Assembly: GCA_033675265.1 (NCBI GenBank)
Contig: JAUJYZ010000984.1
Coordinates: forward strand, 165,814 to 229,813
Origin: Actinostola sp. cb2023
Lineage: Eukaryota > Cnidaria > Anthozoa > Actiniaria > Actinostolidae
DNA: 64,000 nt
Reading direction: 5' to 3'
How positions within the stretch are numbered: position 1 is the first letter of the stretch; each line of letters opens with the position of its first letter. Shown in pieces: positions 1 to 10,938 of this stretch. Under the pieces are notes generated by a model, which was not told where the DNA came from, did no database searches, and saw nothing but the letters and a program-made list of their open reading frames with translations. The translations under genes were made by a program, and so were the position numbers.

Positions 1-120
1 TTTGATCTGAAATCAATTTCCATGACAACTGCTTCCATAGCAACCTTACTGTTTTACACAATCGATAGTTTCCATGACAACTGTTTCCATAGTAGCATTA
101 CTGTTTGATCTGAAATCATT
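1..120. repeat. Two direct copies of a short intronic repeat
   Basis: The string TTTCCATGACAACTG occurs near 18 and near 69, followed each time by a TTCCATAG-type stretch and a TTACTGTTT. TTTGATCTGAAATCA occurs at 1 and again near 103. This is a two-copy direct duplication in the intron before the exon at 140. Confidence 0.6.
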
Positions 121-139
121 ATTGTACTTAATTTTGCAG

Positions 140-256
140 TGCAAAGTAGTTGCTGAAGTGAGAGACAGGGCACATGGTCAATTGTTAAAAGCAACACTGG
201 AGAACACATACGAAGAGGTTCACTGGAACACTGACCATGCTACATCCTACACATAG
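140..256 (+). CDS. 3'-terminal coding exon of an unidentified gene (partial)
   Basis: A pyrimidine-rich tract ending in TTTTGCAG at 139 is followed by an open frame of 38 codons, starting Cys-Lys-Val-Val-Ala-Glu-Val-Arg-Asp and ending at TAG 254-256. An AATAAA signal lies about 40 bp downstream, near 297-302, which fits a last exon with a short 3' UTR. The rest of the gene is left of the window. The short charged peptide has no motif I recognise, so no function is given. It would be convergent with the UBE2U-like gene, which ends 527 bp away on the other strand. Confidence 0.5.
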   Translation, partial: CKVVAEVRDRAHGQLLKATLENTYEEVHWNTDHATSYT

Positions 257-783
257 CCGACTACTACATTATACAATATACTATGCTAACGATAGAATAA
301 TAAATATATATACACTCTAGTAGTCAATATATTGTATGTCTTTTGTTGCATGACTGTAGGTATTTCTCAGTTGTATGGTCAATGTAAATATTTATTTCAC
401 TGTTGTTATAATACAGTTGATGTGAGATAATTTATATTAAACTTGACAATGCAATCGACATGACAGTGTATCAGTATAACAATGTGTACATGTACAGTTA
501 TGGTATTGTTGTGTACAAACTATCATGTAAATAATATAGTGCGGCATGGTCAGTTATTGATCTTAAATTACAGTTTTCCATTTTGCTTCTAAAATGCATG
601 TGCACGCTAATGGCATTATTCATGATGGTTCCTGGACCAAAAGCTTTGCTGTCTTTATACCAAACATATAAACAGCACCATCTATTCAGTTACTCATCAT
701 GAACTTGGGTGAGGTCAATCTGAGCTTTGTTGGTTTTAAGATCTGATATGGTTTATATTGATGTAGATCGAAGACATTTGCTG
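257..783. other. Intergenic spacer between convergent genes
   Basis: AT-rich sequence of 527 bp between the stop of the left-edge plus-strand gene and the stop of the minus-strand UBE2U-like gene. AATAAA near 297-302 serves the plus-strand gene, and TTTATT near 393 could serve the minus-strand gene. I see no coding frame with codon-like character. Confidence 0.5.
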
Positions 784-1059
784 TTATGTGTATATCTCGT
801 CTTTGTCAAGATTGCTAGACCAATTCAATAGTTCTTCTACTTCGTGTTCAGATGGTTCAATGTCTTTGAACATAGAAGCTGATATTGAAGGTCCAGCTGA
901 TAAGGGTAATGGATCTGTGGTAATAAGAACAACAGCAAAATATTAAATGGAGGAGAAGGAGGAAGAGGAAGAGGAGGAAGAGGAGGAAGAGGAGGAAGAG
1001 GAGGAAGAGGAGGAAGAGGAGGAAGAGGAGGAAGAGGAGGAAGAGGAGGAGAGGAGGAA

Positions 1060-1098
<39 letters not shown>

Positions 1099-4000
1099 GA
1101 AGAGGAGGAAGAGGAGGAAGAGGAGGAAGAGGAGGAAGAGGAGGAAGAGGAGGAAGAGGAGGAAGAAGAGGAAGAGGAGGAAGAGGAGGAAGAGGAGGAA
1201 GAGGAGGAAGAAGAGGAAGAGGAGGAAGAGGAGGATGCCATTTTACAACACTGAGGTTAATTTTGCCCTGATACAGATTGTTCATAAGCTTACAATTTCC
1301 TTAGTCTGCTTTAGGAGGCTATACAGTACCTTGCTTTGGAAGATATATCTGTTTCAGCATATTTATCCTGGATGCTTTCATATCTTCTACGTCCTGCTTT
1401 GCTCTCTGTCCTTCAAATTTCCCATACATCAGTGAATTATGCTCAGATAGTTGCTTTTGTATCTCTTCTTGTAACTCCTGCTGTTCCATTCCAAAATGAG
1501 CTGCTTGCAACTTGGAATCAGTCCGTAAAATATCATTTAATGGGTTTCTTGCATTATGTACAGGTCTTGTAGTAGCTATCCCACTCCATAAGGAATGGTA
1601 GTCCTCAAATGATATTTGAGCTACTCGTACTTGTCGCTTTTTATTGCCTTCGGGACTTGAAGTTTCTTGTGATGTTCTACCAGATTTAGTGACATCAACT
1701 TGTTCTTCGATGTGAGGGTTTAAACCAGCTAAATATCATAGAAAAAAAAACACTTTATGATTATTAACTGTGTATAAATTTACCAGAAAAGCCTTAAAGG
1801 CAACAACAAGGTCTTCAAAAAATGTGTACATACGCAGGGCCATAACTGCCAACTTACGGTTGGTCCGGTTTCAACCGGACCACTTTTCAAATCAAACAGG
1901 GTGATGTTGGGGGATGGTGTGTGTCTTGAGTGATTATATTATTTTTTCCCAATTTTGAAAACCGGACCACTCAAAAACTGGCGGCTACGGCCCTGTTACC
2001 AGCAACAAAAAGGTCTTCAAAAAAATTTGTACTTACCATCAACTCTTTTACTTGCTAACACACTGTCCAGGATCATTTGTCGATAGACTGCTCGCACAGA
2101 CTTACACAGCTGAGCTGCCTCTGCATTAACTGCATTGTTCAGTACAGGATTACATAGCATCATTTGGATACTTAATAAGATATAATTAATAGAATAACAG
2201 TCTTTCCAGTCTTCTTGATTGTCCAGGAAATCTACACATGGTTTTCCAGTTACAGGGTCCACTGAAAATAACAATAATAATAATAATAATAATAATTTAT
2301 TTGAAGTCGATAACGTAGGGAGTGGTTACCCGATCTCCCGAGCCAGAGGCTCATGATAAAAACGCTTGACAGTTTCCACTGAAAAGATAATTGAATATCA
2401 ATAATTTAGATTTAAACAAATTAAACAAAAAAAGTGAGTTATGAATATGATGATGATCATGATGATGACAAAGACTCAAGACAAGATGTTGATGATGAAA
2501 AAATATAAAAGGTGGTCCCGTCTCTCCACACTCTACATTACATTGCAACGGAGGGACATAAAAGAACCCACACCACTGTTCGACTAAGAGTTTAGGGCAC
2601 GAAGTTCCCGGCGTGTGGCCTGACCTATACTACTAAGTGTTCCTGATTAGTGGAGCGTGTTGTGCTCTGCTAGAAGACTTTGACACTTAAATAAAGTTGA
2701 ACAAGAACTATTATTATATTATTATATGTGTGTAGGGTGGTGATGGTGGTGGTATAGCGATAATGAATTTGCACGTTTCATTATTTGTTAAAATTATTAT
2801 TATTATTACCATTTGGATGGAAAGGTACAGTATGGAAATACACTTTTGGTGGACGGCAGTTGAAGTCCTCATTGAATTGTAAATACAGCTTGAAAATACC
2901 ACCTGTAAATATACATATATACATATAATATATATTTCTATTTTTGGGGCATTTCACAGTATTTTGCATGTCACGGAGGGGAAAATCACAAGATTGAAAG
3001 CTGCCTAACAATTAAACATTTGAATTTAAACAAACTTTTGAACCATCATGTATACCATTTTCAATAGCTCTTTAGGTGTGATGAATTTCAAAATGTTTTG
3101 TAAAATACCCAGGGAGATATTATTTTTAATGTTAGCCGTCACGGAGGGGAACAGAGAAATCACAAAAATACAATTCCAAAACTAATTCCAAATTCCTGTG
3201 AATCTATAAAAGCTACAACTTTAAACACAAGTTTTATTAAACATTTAATTTATCAACTAACAAATGACATCAAATAATCACATGTTAAATTTCTCTAACA
3301 TCTCCAGCTAGGAGGTTTGTCAAAAGGACCAGCGTCACGGAGGGGAAGTCACGGAGGGGAAGTCACGGAGGGGAAGTCACGGAGGGGAAGTCACGGAGGG
3401 GAAGTCACGGAGGGGAAGTCACGGAGGGGAAAGTTTTGTCTCATGCATTTGTATTAACAGTGCCATATCAATGTTGTCTTAATTAATCCCACTGGAATAT
3501 TAATTTAACTTATTTAGCATTATGTAATTACCATGGGAACATAAATAAGGCTGTAAATATCAATCTATGAGCAATCAAACTTATTACTATCAAAGCACAT
3601 GGTAAAGGTTACCCATAATTCATTGCTGCTATGAATATGCTCAAATGAACTTTTACCCACAATGCAGAGCTTACAATTATCTAACTTGGGTACAGACAAC
3701 ATATATATGTTATGTTGAATGTATGAAAATGATACATTTTATGCAATTTGTAAGACATTTTTAATTTTTAATTCCCCTCTGTGACATTATTTTCCCCTCC
3801 GTGACACTTAATAATATTGAAATAGAACAAAGAAAACTTGGAGCTCAGAAATTTTTTTCATTGATATAGTTGTGTATTCAACTTGAACTCAGAAGTTTAC
3901 AAAATATTGTGAAATTTGTTTCAACTGTTTTGGAAATATCAAAACTTTTATACCTAATGGGGAGTTTGCAGGTGTTGCGTGACATGTTAAATTTTAATCC

Positions 4001-7000
4001 AACAAAAACAAAAATATAATATTTGAAAAGAGCACACCAAAATTAGCAAAAATTGAAATTTTGAAGTAATTTCGATGAATAGAGCGAAAGTTATGAGCGA
4101 CCGAAGTTTGTATTTTTCTTAAGAAACATACGGTGGTGGGCAAGCTGTTGCCCACCACCGTACGTTTCTTAAGAAAAAAGCCAACTTCGGTCGCTCATAA
4201 CTTTCGCTCTATTCATCGAAATTACTTCAAAATTTCAATTTTTGCTAATTTTGGTATGCTCTTTTCAAATATTATATTTTTGTTTTTGTTGGATTAAAAT
4301 TTAAAATGTCACGCAACAAAATGTCACACCTGCAAACTCCCCATTTTGTCACGGAGAGGAAAATCCCCCTTTGGACAAGCTATAGCAACACAACCCTTGA
4401 CAGCAACTGATTTTTTTTGGGTTTCTCTAATTAGTGCATGTGAAGAAGTGAGTGTCCTGATATTTTTTATTTGTTTTTGACATAAAGCAAGTAGCTCATA
4501 GCTTTTTGTGGTTTTCCCCTCCGTGACAGACAATTTTGTATTTCAGCTAATTTATGATAATTTATGACAAGATAAGAGTGTGCCGACATTTCAAAATCAT
4601 ATTTTTTATTCTTCATGGTTATTAAGTTATGGAAAAATGAAATGATCTTGTAAGTTTTCAGTAATTAAGAACTCAGAGTTACATGTCTCAAATACTGTGA
4701 AATGCCCCTTTTAATACTGAATAAGGCTTTCACAACTACATGTACATCATAATATTGTAATTCAGTACACTGTCTATAATAAAATATACAATACATGTAA
4801 AGTAAGTAAAGTAAAGTAAAGTAATGTATGTACATAATAAAATATACAATCTAACTATCTATATTATAAATAAATAATATACAATGGCAGTATAATGTAC
4901 TGCTTAATAAACGAGCAGGAGGCAAAGCCGAGTGGTTTTAGACCCGATAAAACACGATCTGTGAGTTTATTGAACAGCTTCAAAAACGATCTTCCAAAAT
5001 AATACAGTTTTGGATGATTTCTTTAAAAAAAGCAAGGAAAACACAAACATACATGTAGTGCTCAGTATTGTGTTGCTTCTAATGCCTTAAACACATTCGC
5101 ACCAATACTCTCAAAAAGATCCCACATTTGAACAACGTTCCAAAAGTGAGACCAAGGAGCAATCTTGCCAGACAGCATTTATGTCGTCCCGTACAGGGAA
5201 CTGGGAGGTCAATGATACGACACCAATATGAGACCTTCCCTTATTAGTATTCTTTAAATAAAAAATACTAATAATGTGCATTTACCGGGTATAAAGGTAC
5301 ATGTACATGCACATGATGGATTTTGTCCTTCTGATTTTACTAATTGCTCATTAATTATAAATGCATGAGTTTTTGAAATATAAATAAACAAACAAACAGA
5401 CAGACAGACAGACATTCAAATCAATCAATCAATAAATGAGAAAAAAAGCATGTAATGTGGTTGGTTATATAGAGTAAGTGGTTGGTTAAATAGAGTAAGT
5501 GGTTGGTTATAGAGTAAGTGGTTGGTTATAGAGTAAGTGGTTGGTTATAGAGTAAGTGGTTGGTTATAGAGTAAGTGGTTGGTTATAGAGTAAGTGGTTG
5601 GTTATAGAGTAAGTGGTTGGTTATAGAGTAAGTGGTTGGTTATAGAGTAAGTGGTTGGTTATAGAGTAAGTGGTTGGTTATAGAGTAAGTGGTTGGTTAT
5701 AGAGTAAGTGGTTGGTTATAGAGTAAGTGGTTGGTTATATAGAGTAAGTGGTTGGTTATAGAGTAAGTGGTTGGTTATAGAGTAAGTGGTTGGTTATAGA
5801 GTAAGTGGTTGGTTATAGAGTAAGTGGTTGGTTATAGATAGTGGTTGGTTATAGAGTAAGTGGTTGGTTATAGAGTAAGTGGTTGGTTATAGAGTAAGTG
5901 GTTGGTTATAGAGTATAGAGTAAGTGGTTGGTTATAGAGTAAGTGGTTGGTTATAGAGTAAGTGGTTGGTTATAGAGTAAGTGGTTGGTTATAGAGTAAG
6001 TGGTTGGTTATAGAGTTATAGAGTAAGTGGTTGGTTATAGAGTAAGTGGTTGGTTATAGAGTAAGTGGTTGGTTATAGAGTAAGTGGTTGGTTATAGAGT
6101 AAGTGGTTGGTTATAGAGTAAGTGGTTGGTTATAGAGTAAGTGGTTGGTTATAGAGTAAATAGAGTAAGTGGTTGGTTATAGAGAGTAAGTGGTTGGTTA
6201 TAGAGTAAGTGGTTGGTTATAGAGTAAGTGGTTGGTTATAGAGTAAGTGGTTGGTTATAGAGTAAGTGGTTGGTTATAGAGTAAGTGGTTGGTTATAGAG
6301 TAAGTGGTTGGTTATAGAGTAAGTTGCAAGCTGCATGTACTTGGTAGTTATTATATACAACATGTAGTGTCTAATGGTTTACCTTCCCATAAGGTATTCT
6401 TGGGTCCGTTAACTGTAGCTTCCCATGTAAACCACTCTTCTTCATTCAAAGGTTGTGCTGTTATACCCTGTGAAAATCAATACACAATACAACATTGGAA
6501 AAGTTTAACATACATAACATATACACATGTACACATGTACATTGTAAGTTTACCTATTTACAATTTACACTATCATTTTATTCTCCTCCTTAATTTTATT
6601 TATCAATACAAATGAACTTGTAATATTATGTAAAGTGCAAATAAAGTATTCTTCTATTCGTATGTACTTAAATAATACCAAGGCTCAAATCCCCAAAGTA
6701 TTTTCCTGAGTACATGATGTAAGCTTTAATACATTGTGTACATGTATTAAAATAATAACAGGATTTCAAATATATTTTAAATGCTGATAGTGATAGTGGA
6801 ATAAGTCTGGGATTAAACCGTTCAGCACAAAAACAAGTATTCTTTATACTTGATGTAAGCTAAAACAGGTCTTAGAATTTCGAGTGAGAATTTAAGTTCT
6901 TATTAGAATTTAGAACCATTTTATTGTTCAATTTGTATGAGTTTTTACATAACATAAAAATTGTAAGCTGATGTGAAGCGACTACTATCTTCTCCCTCTG

Positions 7001-7073
7001 GACTTACCCACACTGGCTCTTTCTTCATTTTGAAGAGCTCCTTTTCGAGTAGCAATCGAGCTCTTGAATGCAT
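784..7073 (-). CDS. UBE2U: Ubiquitin-conjugating enzyme E2 U-like, complete, six coding exons
   Basis: Exons on the minus strand in coding order: 7073-7008, 6467-6383, 2902-2810, 2261-2037, 1728-1330, 914-784. All junctions are GT-AG, the phases agree, and the total is 999 nt (332 residues plus stop). The N-terminus (MHSRARLLLEKEL) and GITAQPLNEEEW resemble vertebrate UBE2U. The E2 core follows: FHPN at about 78-81, then VDPVTGKPC with the likely catalytic Cys near residue 90, then FLDN and the helix LLSIQMMLCNPVLNNAVN. The C-terminal half is non-catalytic, contains an ISFEDYHSLW block like the UBE2U tail, is Gln/Glu-rich, and ends in a short acidic exon. By family it takes ubiquitin from E1 on a cysteine thioester; E3 partners and substrates are unknown. 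The 3.5 kb second intron is full of repeats. No breaks were seen, so it is probably functional. Confidence 0.93.
945..1232. repeat. GGAGGAAGA purine microsatellite in last UBE2U intron
   Basis: About 30 copies of a 9-base purine unit on the plus strand, with a few 3-base slippage variants. It lies between the last two UBE2U-like coding exons. The long Glu/Arg, Ser or Leu/Pro frames it opens are artefacts of the repeat. Confidence 0.9.
1797..2036. repeat. Duplicated 5' splice-site segment with a MITE between the copies
   Basis: On the minus strand the intron after exon 4 starts GTAAGTACAAATTTT and runs to GAAGACC (2036 down to about 2010). A close copy starting GTATGTACACATTTT lies at about 1834-1797. 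Between them, 1835-1995, is an inverted-repeat element with termini CAGGGCCATA and CAGGGCCGTA and an inner GGTCCGGTTT pair, typical of a short hAT-like MITE. Confidence 0.6.
3332..3431. repeat. Tandem array of GTCACGGAGGGGAA (about 7 copies)
   Basis: A 14-base unit is repeated head to tail in the large UBE2U intron. The same 14-mer also occurs singly in this intron near 2971, 3137, 4348 and, reversed, near 3776, 3793 and 4514. Confidence 0.9.
3957..4344. mobile_element. Near-perfect foldback (hairpin) element in UBE2U intron
   Basis: The left arm begins ATGGGGAGTTTGCAGGTGT and the right arm ends with its reverse complement. The arms of about 185 bp pair through to a centre near 4140-4150 (GGTGGGCAA...TTGCCCACC). 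No protein-coding capacity. Recent insertion or gene conversion would explain the arm identity. GTCACGGAG-type motifs abut it on the right. Confidence 0.8.
5440..6324. repeat. 19-bp minisatellite, about 46 copies
   Basis: The unit GAGTAAGTGGTTGGTTATA is repeated with very few changes, apart from small expansions near 5738, 5838, 5910, 6015, 6160 and 6184. It lies in the UBE2U-like intron, 58 bp inside the exon 2 donor. Its plus strand contains the consensus 5' splice site AGA/GTAAGT in each unit, antisense to the gene. Confidence 0.95.
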
Positions 7074-7625
7074 GGTGTGAATCTTACAAACACTGTGAAT
7101 GTGACGTGAAAATATTCATGTTCTTGCAGTGAGTCAAATAAACTACATAATAAAACTCATTCACAAGATCAAGACTTGTTCTATGGTCATCAAAGGTAAG
7201 CCTTACCTTCCAGACTATCTTCTATTGTCGATAGATATCCTAATGCATTTGAATTGTTGATTTTTAAAAAACATTATAAACTTTTAGCTTCGTCCGCCAT
7301 TTTGGTTTGTACGAAATGGTTGCTAAGCAATGAGTAGTACTTAGTCCTTCTCTTAAAGTGAATCCACAGGGAGCCCAAAACTATACTTTTCTATCAGTAC
7401 ACGGTAAAGTACAGTATCCTTTGCTCCTTTGGCTTATTTATACAACTTCTATTTTACTTAGCATGTTTAGGGAATAGCACGACCTAATACGATCGCGCGG
7501 GGGGAAATGAAGGGATCAATAACTTTGGAATGCTCTGCCGTGCGCATGAGAGGAAATGATGCGGGCCGTGCATAGATCACGTGCATTTCTAGGAAGTTCA
7601 GTTCTGCTAATAAAAATATATCGTT
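7074..7625. promoter_or_regulatory. Shared divergent spacer of UBE2U and the TRIM-NHL gene
   Basis: A spacer of 552 bp lies between the two start codons. It holds the X-box-like site at 7319 and a single copy of the dispersed motif CACAGGGAGCCCA at 7365-7377. No clear TATA box is placed for either gene. Confidence 0.45.
7319..7331. promoter_or_regulatory. RFX X-box-like site upstream of UBE2U
   Basis: GTTGCTAAGCAAT is an imperfect palindrome made of two RFX half-sites (GTTGCT and AGCAAT) with a one-base spacer. It lies 246 bp upstream of the UBE2U-like start codon, within the spacer shared with the divergent TRIM gene. X-boxes mark RFX-controlled ciliary and sperm genes. Binding is inferred from sequence only. 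Confidence 0.45.
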
Positions 7626-9825
7626 ATGGCCACCAAGAGTGAAGTGGAGTCTTTCCTTGCGAATATTAAACAGGACGTACAATGTTCCTTATGCAACGAT
7701 ACGCTGATTGAACCGAAGTTATTGCAATGCTTCCACACATTTTGCGGGCCTTGCATCAAGAGAAACACCGAACTCAATGGACAAGACAACATCTTCAAGT
7801 GTCCCAAATGCTGCTCCAAAGCTCCCAGCAGCGTTGATCACCTAAAGCCTAGTCCACTACACTCAAGAATCCTGCGAGTGTTGGCGTTTACAGAAAGCGA
7901 GAAGTCCTGCTCTGTTTCTGCAAGTCATTCGCCAGCATTGTGGCACTGTTTTGATTGTGATCGTTCGATGTGTAGCGAGTGCCTTCACAGTCATACAGCG
8001 TTCATTAAAGGTCATACAGTTACTGGTTTAGCAGATTTTAAGAAGGAAGACCTCGAATATGTCTTAACAAGGGATAATAAGTGCCCGTATCACAAAAGTG
8101 AATTCGTTCAATTCTACTGTAATCACTGCGAAAATTGCATATGTGTCGTGTGTCTGACTGAATCGACGCAGTGTCTGCGCGACCATGGTAAAATTACTCT
8201 GACAGAATTCATTTCTGTAAACGAAGAGACGATGCGCCAAAGACGGGAAACCTTGACGTCAACGATACAAACGATGAAGAAACAAGTTGCAACACTGAAT
8301 GATATCGCCAGGAAAACAAAGCAGCAAGGCGAGGCAGAAAAATCACAAGTTAGAAAATCTGTACAACAAGTGATTGCTGTTCTGCAAGAAAACGAACGAA
8401 AACTGGTCGAACAAATCGACGAGAGGGTAGAAAAAAAACGAAATGTGCAATTGGAAGGTCAGTGCGTACTCGATCAGGCTCAAGGGGCTTTAGATTACCT
8501 GAATAACATGATAGAAAGAGGTATTTTCGATGACATTCAAACAACAAAGGACATTGCCGAACGTTGTGATAAACATATCCCCAAACCAGATACAGCTGAA
8601 TTTCGCTTTATTCCTAGCAAAGCGTCCAATGATTTAATCAGTGGGGACGCAAATCTAGGTGCACTGCTTGTTTTCATGAGGTTCACTCCGGTACCAGTCA
8701 ACTTGAAGCATTAATGAACACGCTTGCAACTAATCGTGACAACGAAAAACCACGAAGGAAAAACATATTATGATCCCAAAGATGTCGTAGCCGTTCAAAT
8801 CAGCTCGAAAACTGGAGTAAAATTGGAGAACGCGACGCCGATTTCTGGAAAATGGGAAGTTCAGTTTCTCCCAAAAGTTCCCGGTCATTTTGAAGCCGAG
8901 GTTATAGTGAATGGGAACTCTGTAAGTACCAGTCCATTAGTGATGGATGTCAAGCCAAACCGTATGAGATTCGGCACGAAGCCGGAAGGAGTTGTGAAAT
9001 TAGAAGGCAAATCAACTATTGAATGCTATATAATTTGTGTAGCCGTAAACAAAGAAAACACCAGAATCGCCGTGTCTGATAAGAAACGGCATTAGTATAT
9101 ACAATTATAGTACTGGAGATTTGCTGAAAAATTGGAAAATGCAGTGGAGAACAAGATTCGCTGTATAGTCCGTACAGTCTAGCATTCCTAACTGAAACAG
9201 ATCTAGTAATAGATTGTAATTACGATACAAATGGCTTGGGAATATCCATAGTAAACACTATGACCTGGACGCTGGTCAGAAGCTTTGGACGTGAAGGTGA
9301 AAGAAGCGGAGAGTTTCGTCGACCGATGAGGTTATACGTTGATGATGATTGCAATATCATAGTCAGTGATGGCGGAAACCATCGTGTCCAGGTATTCACA
9401 AGGGACGGAGTCTTTCTTTATCAATTCGGTTTGAAGAACGAGGACGACGACACTATGTTTCATCCATACAACACAATAACACACGATGGGTTGTTTTACG
9501 TGAGTGACACTTAATTGCAGCCATGTGATTCACGTGTTTGCGAAGCAAGGTAATAATGTACCATCTACAATATCAATGATTGGAGGATATGGCAGTGCCG
9601 ATGGTCAGCTAAATGGTCCACGACATATGACTATCGATCATGACAACAATCTAGTTGTTTGCGACAGTGAGAATTCCCGACTTCAAAAGTTCACTTTGGA
9701 TGGCCGGTCGCTTTGTAGGAAAAACATATGATTCAAGGGTTGAGGATCCTGAATGTGTTTCATGTCTGAAAGACGGCCAGATATTGCTATCTACGTGGAG
9801 TTCTGGTATATTTTTTGTAAAGTAA
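7626..9825 (+). pseudogene. TRIM-type RING/B-box/coiled-coil/filamin/NHL gene, disrupted
   Basis: Intronless and readable in order: RING finger (CSLCNDTLIEPKLLQC, residues about 20-62), B-box 1 and B-box 2 (about 105-195; CPYHKSEFVQFYCNHCENC), coiled coil (about 200-290), filamin-type repeat (about 8750-8960), then NHL repeats to a stop at 9823-9825. Intact family members are RING E3 ubiquitin ligases, some binding RNA through NHL. Two adjacent in-frame stops (TAA TGA, 8712-8717) separate coiled coil and filamin, and frame changes occur near 9090, 9130, 9505 and 9710. The 362-residue RING/B-box/coiled-coil part is open, so a truncated protein is possible. Neighbouring genes read cleanly, which favours real decay over sequencing error. 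Confidence 0.85.
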
Positions 9826-10012
9826 TTGCACTAACGTTGACTGCGTCTGTAAATAATGGCCTGGTGACATAACTACCTTGAAATTTATACTCAAGTGTAT
9901 CGAGATCTTCTTTCTTTGTGATGGGTTTCCTGTGGTGCAGACACTCCCTTTCAATCCCAGGCTCCCTCATCAAGCCGATCAACCGCTAAACCTGGAGAAG
10001 ATCAGCCTCATC
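9826..10012. other. Short spacer with one CACAGG-type motif
   Basis: Between the TRIM-NHL stop and the foldback MITE. It holds one copy of the dispersed motif in reverse form (GGGTTTCCTGTGG, near 9923) and no coding signal. Confidence 0.4.
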
Positions 10013-10351
10013 AGGTGCGGTAATACGGGCAACAAAATCGTGCAACTTGTCGCGCAATTGTTTGTTTGTGTTACGTAGCAAGTTGCAGAGAAATGTTTCT
10101 CGTATTACCATCGTTCGCGCAACTTGTCGCGCAACAAATTAATTATTTTTGCAGGTTGCAAAACTTTGTTGCATGACGTAGAAAGAGCTTCTACTTTGCG
10201 CAACAAAGTTTTGCAACCTGCAACACGAAAATGTGTTGCGCGACAAGTTGCGCGAACGATGGCAACGAGAAACATTGCTCTGCAACTTGCAACTAACGCA
10301 ACAATGTTGCGCGACAAGTTGTACGATTTTGTTGCCCGTATTACTGCACCT
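10013..10351. mobile_element. Foldback MITE with long inverted repeats
   Basis: The termini AGGTGCGGTAATACGGGCAA and the reverse complement at 10351 (allowing one indel) enclose arms that pair almost to the centre, with repeated GCAACTTGTCGCGCAA and GCAACAAAGTTTTGCAA segments. It has no transposase and is a non-autonomous DNA element of unknown superfamily. Confidence 0.8.
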
Positions 10352-10567
10352 TAAAAGCCTACTATTAAATCAAAGACTACATTGGGTGAACGTTCATTTA
10401 CAATGGCAGCTTCACAACTCTGAGACTCTTTGCCAAAGGGACTGCACCAGATACAATACTTTCAAATGCCATTTCACTTAAGACTTCTCTTTAAACTATC
10501 ATATCGACGAGACAATGTGGAATATTTTCTCTTGTATTGATGAACATTTTAGTATATTTATTTAGTA

Positions 10568-10819
10568 TAATACTCCCGTTTCGAGTTTGTTTAGACACCG
10601 CTGTACTCCTTGACAAAAGACGCGTTTGCTCAGGCTTAGCCTCAATCCAGAGAATAACCCGTGCAATTAAAAATGGTTTCTATTGTTGAATGTCAACACT
10701 TTTTCGCGTTCTCGTCGGTATTTGTGAATAATTTACACTGAATTGAGGCTAAGCCCGAGCAAATGCGTCTTTTGTCAAGGACAGCGGTCATCGCTTAACA
10801 ACTCGAAACTGGAGTATTA
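10568..10819. mobile_element. MITE with TAATACTCC termini
   Basis: The left end TAATACTCCCGTTTCGAGTT pairs with the right end AACTCGAAACTGGAGTATTA. The inverted repeat continues through GACAAAAGACGC and AGGCTTAGCCTCAAT, giving about 80-bp arms around a unique core of about 85 bp. Confidence 0.8.
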
Positions 10820-10824
10820 CACAG

Positions 10825-10938
10825 GTGATTATAGAAAATCAAGCGCGCTGATTGGCCGAGCTGAGAACTTCGGACTATTTCTCGATAATCACCTACAGCG
10901 TTTCGGCAAGATGGTGCCGAATATTCTCCGATAATCAC
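10825..10938. mobile_element. Short inverted-repeat element (GTGATTAT termini)
   Basis: GTGATTATAGAAAAT at the left and ATTCTCCGATAATCAC at the right form an imperfect 15-bp terminal inverted repeat around 114 bp. It starts 5 bp after the preceding MITE. Confidence 0.55.

Noticed and set aside
947..1435. Glu/Arg-rich plus-strand and Ser-rich or Leu/Pro-rich minus-strand proteins
   Set aside because: Purine microsatellite within the last UBE2U intron. The flanking minus-strand sequence is explained by exons 5 and 6.
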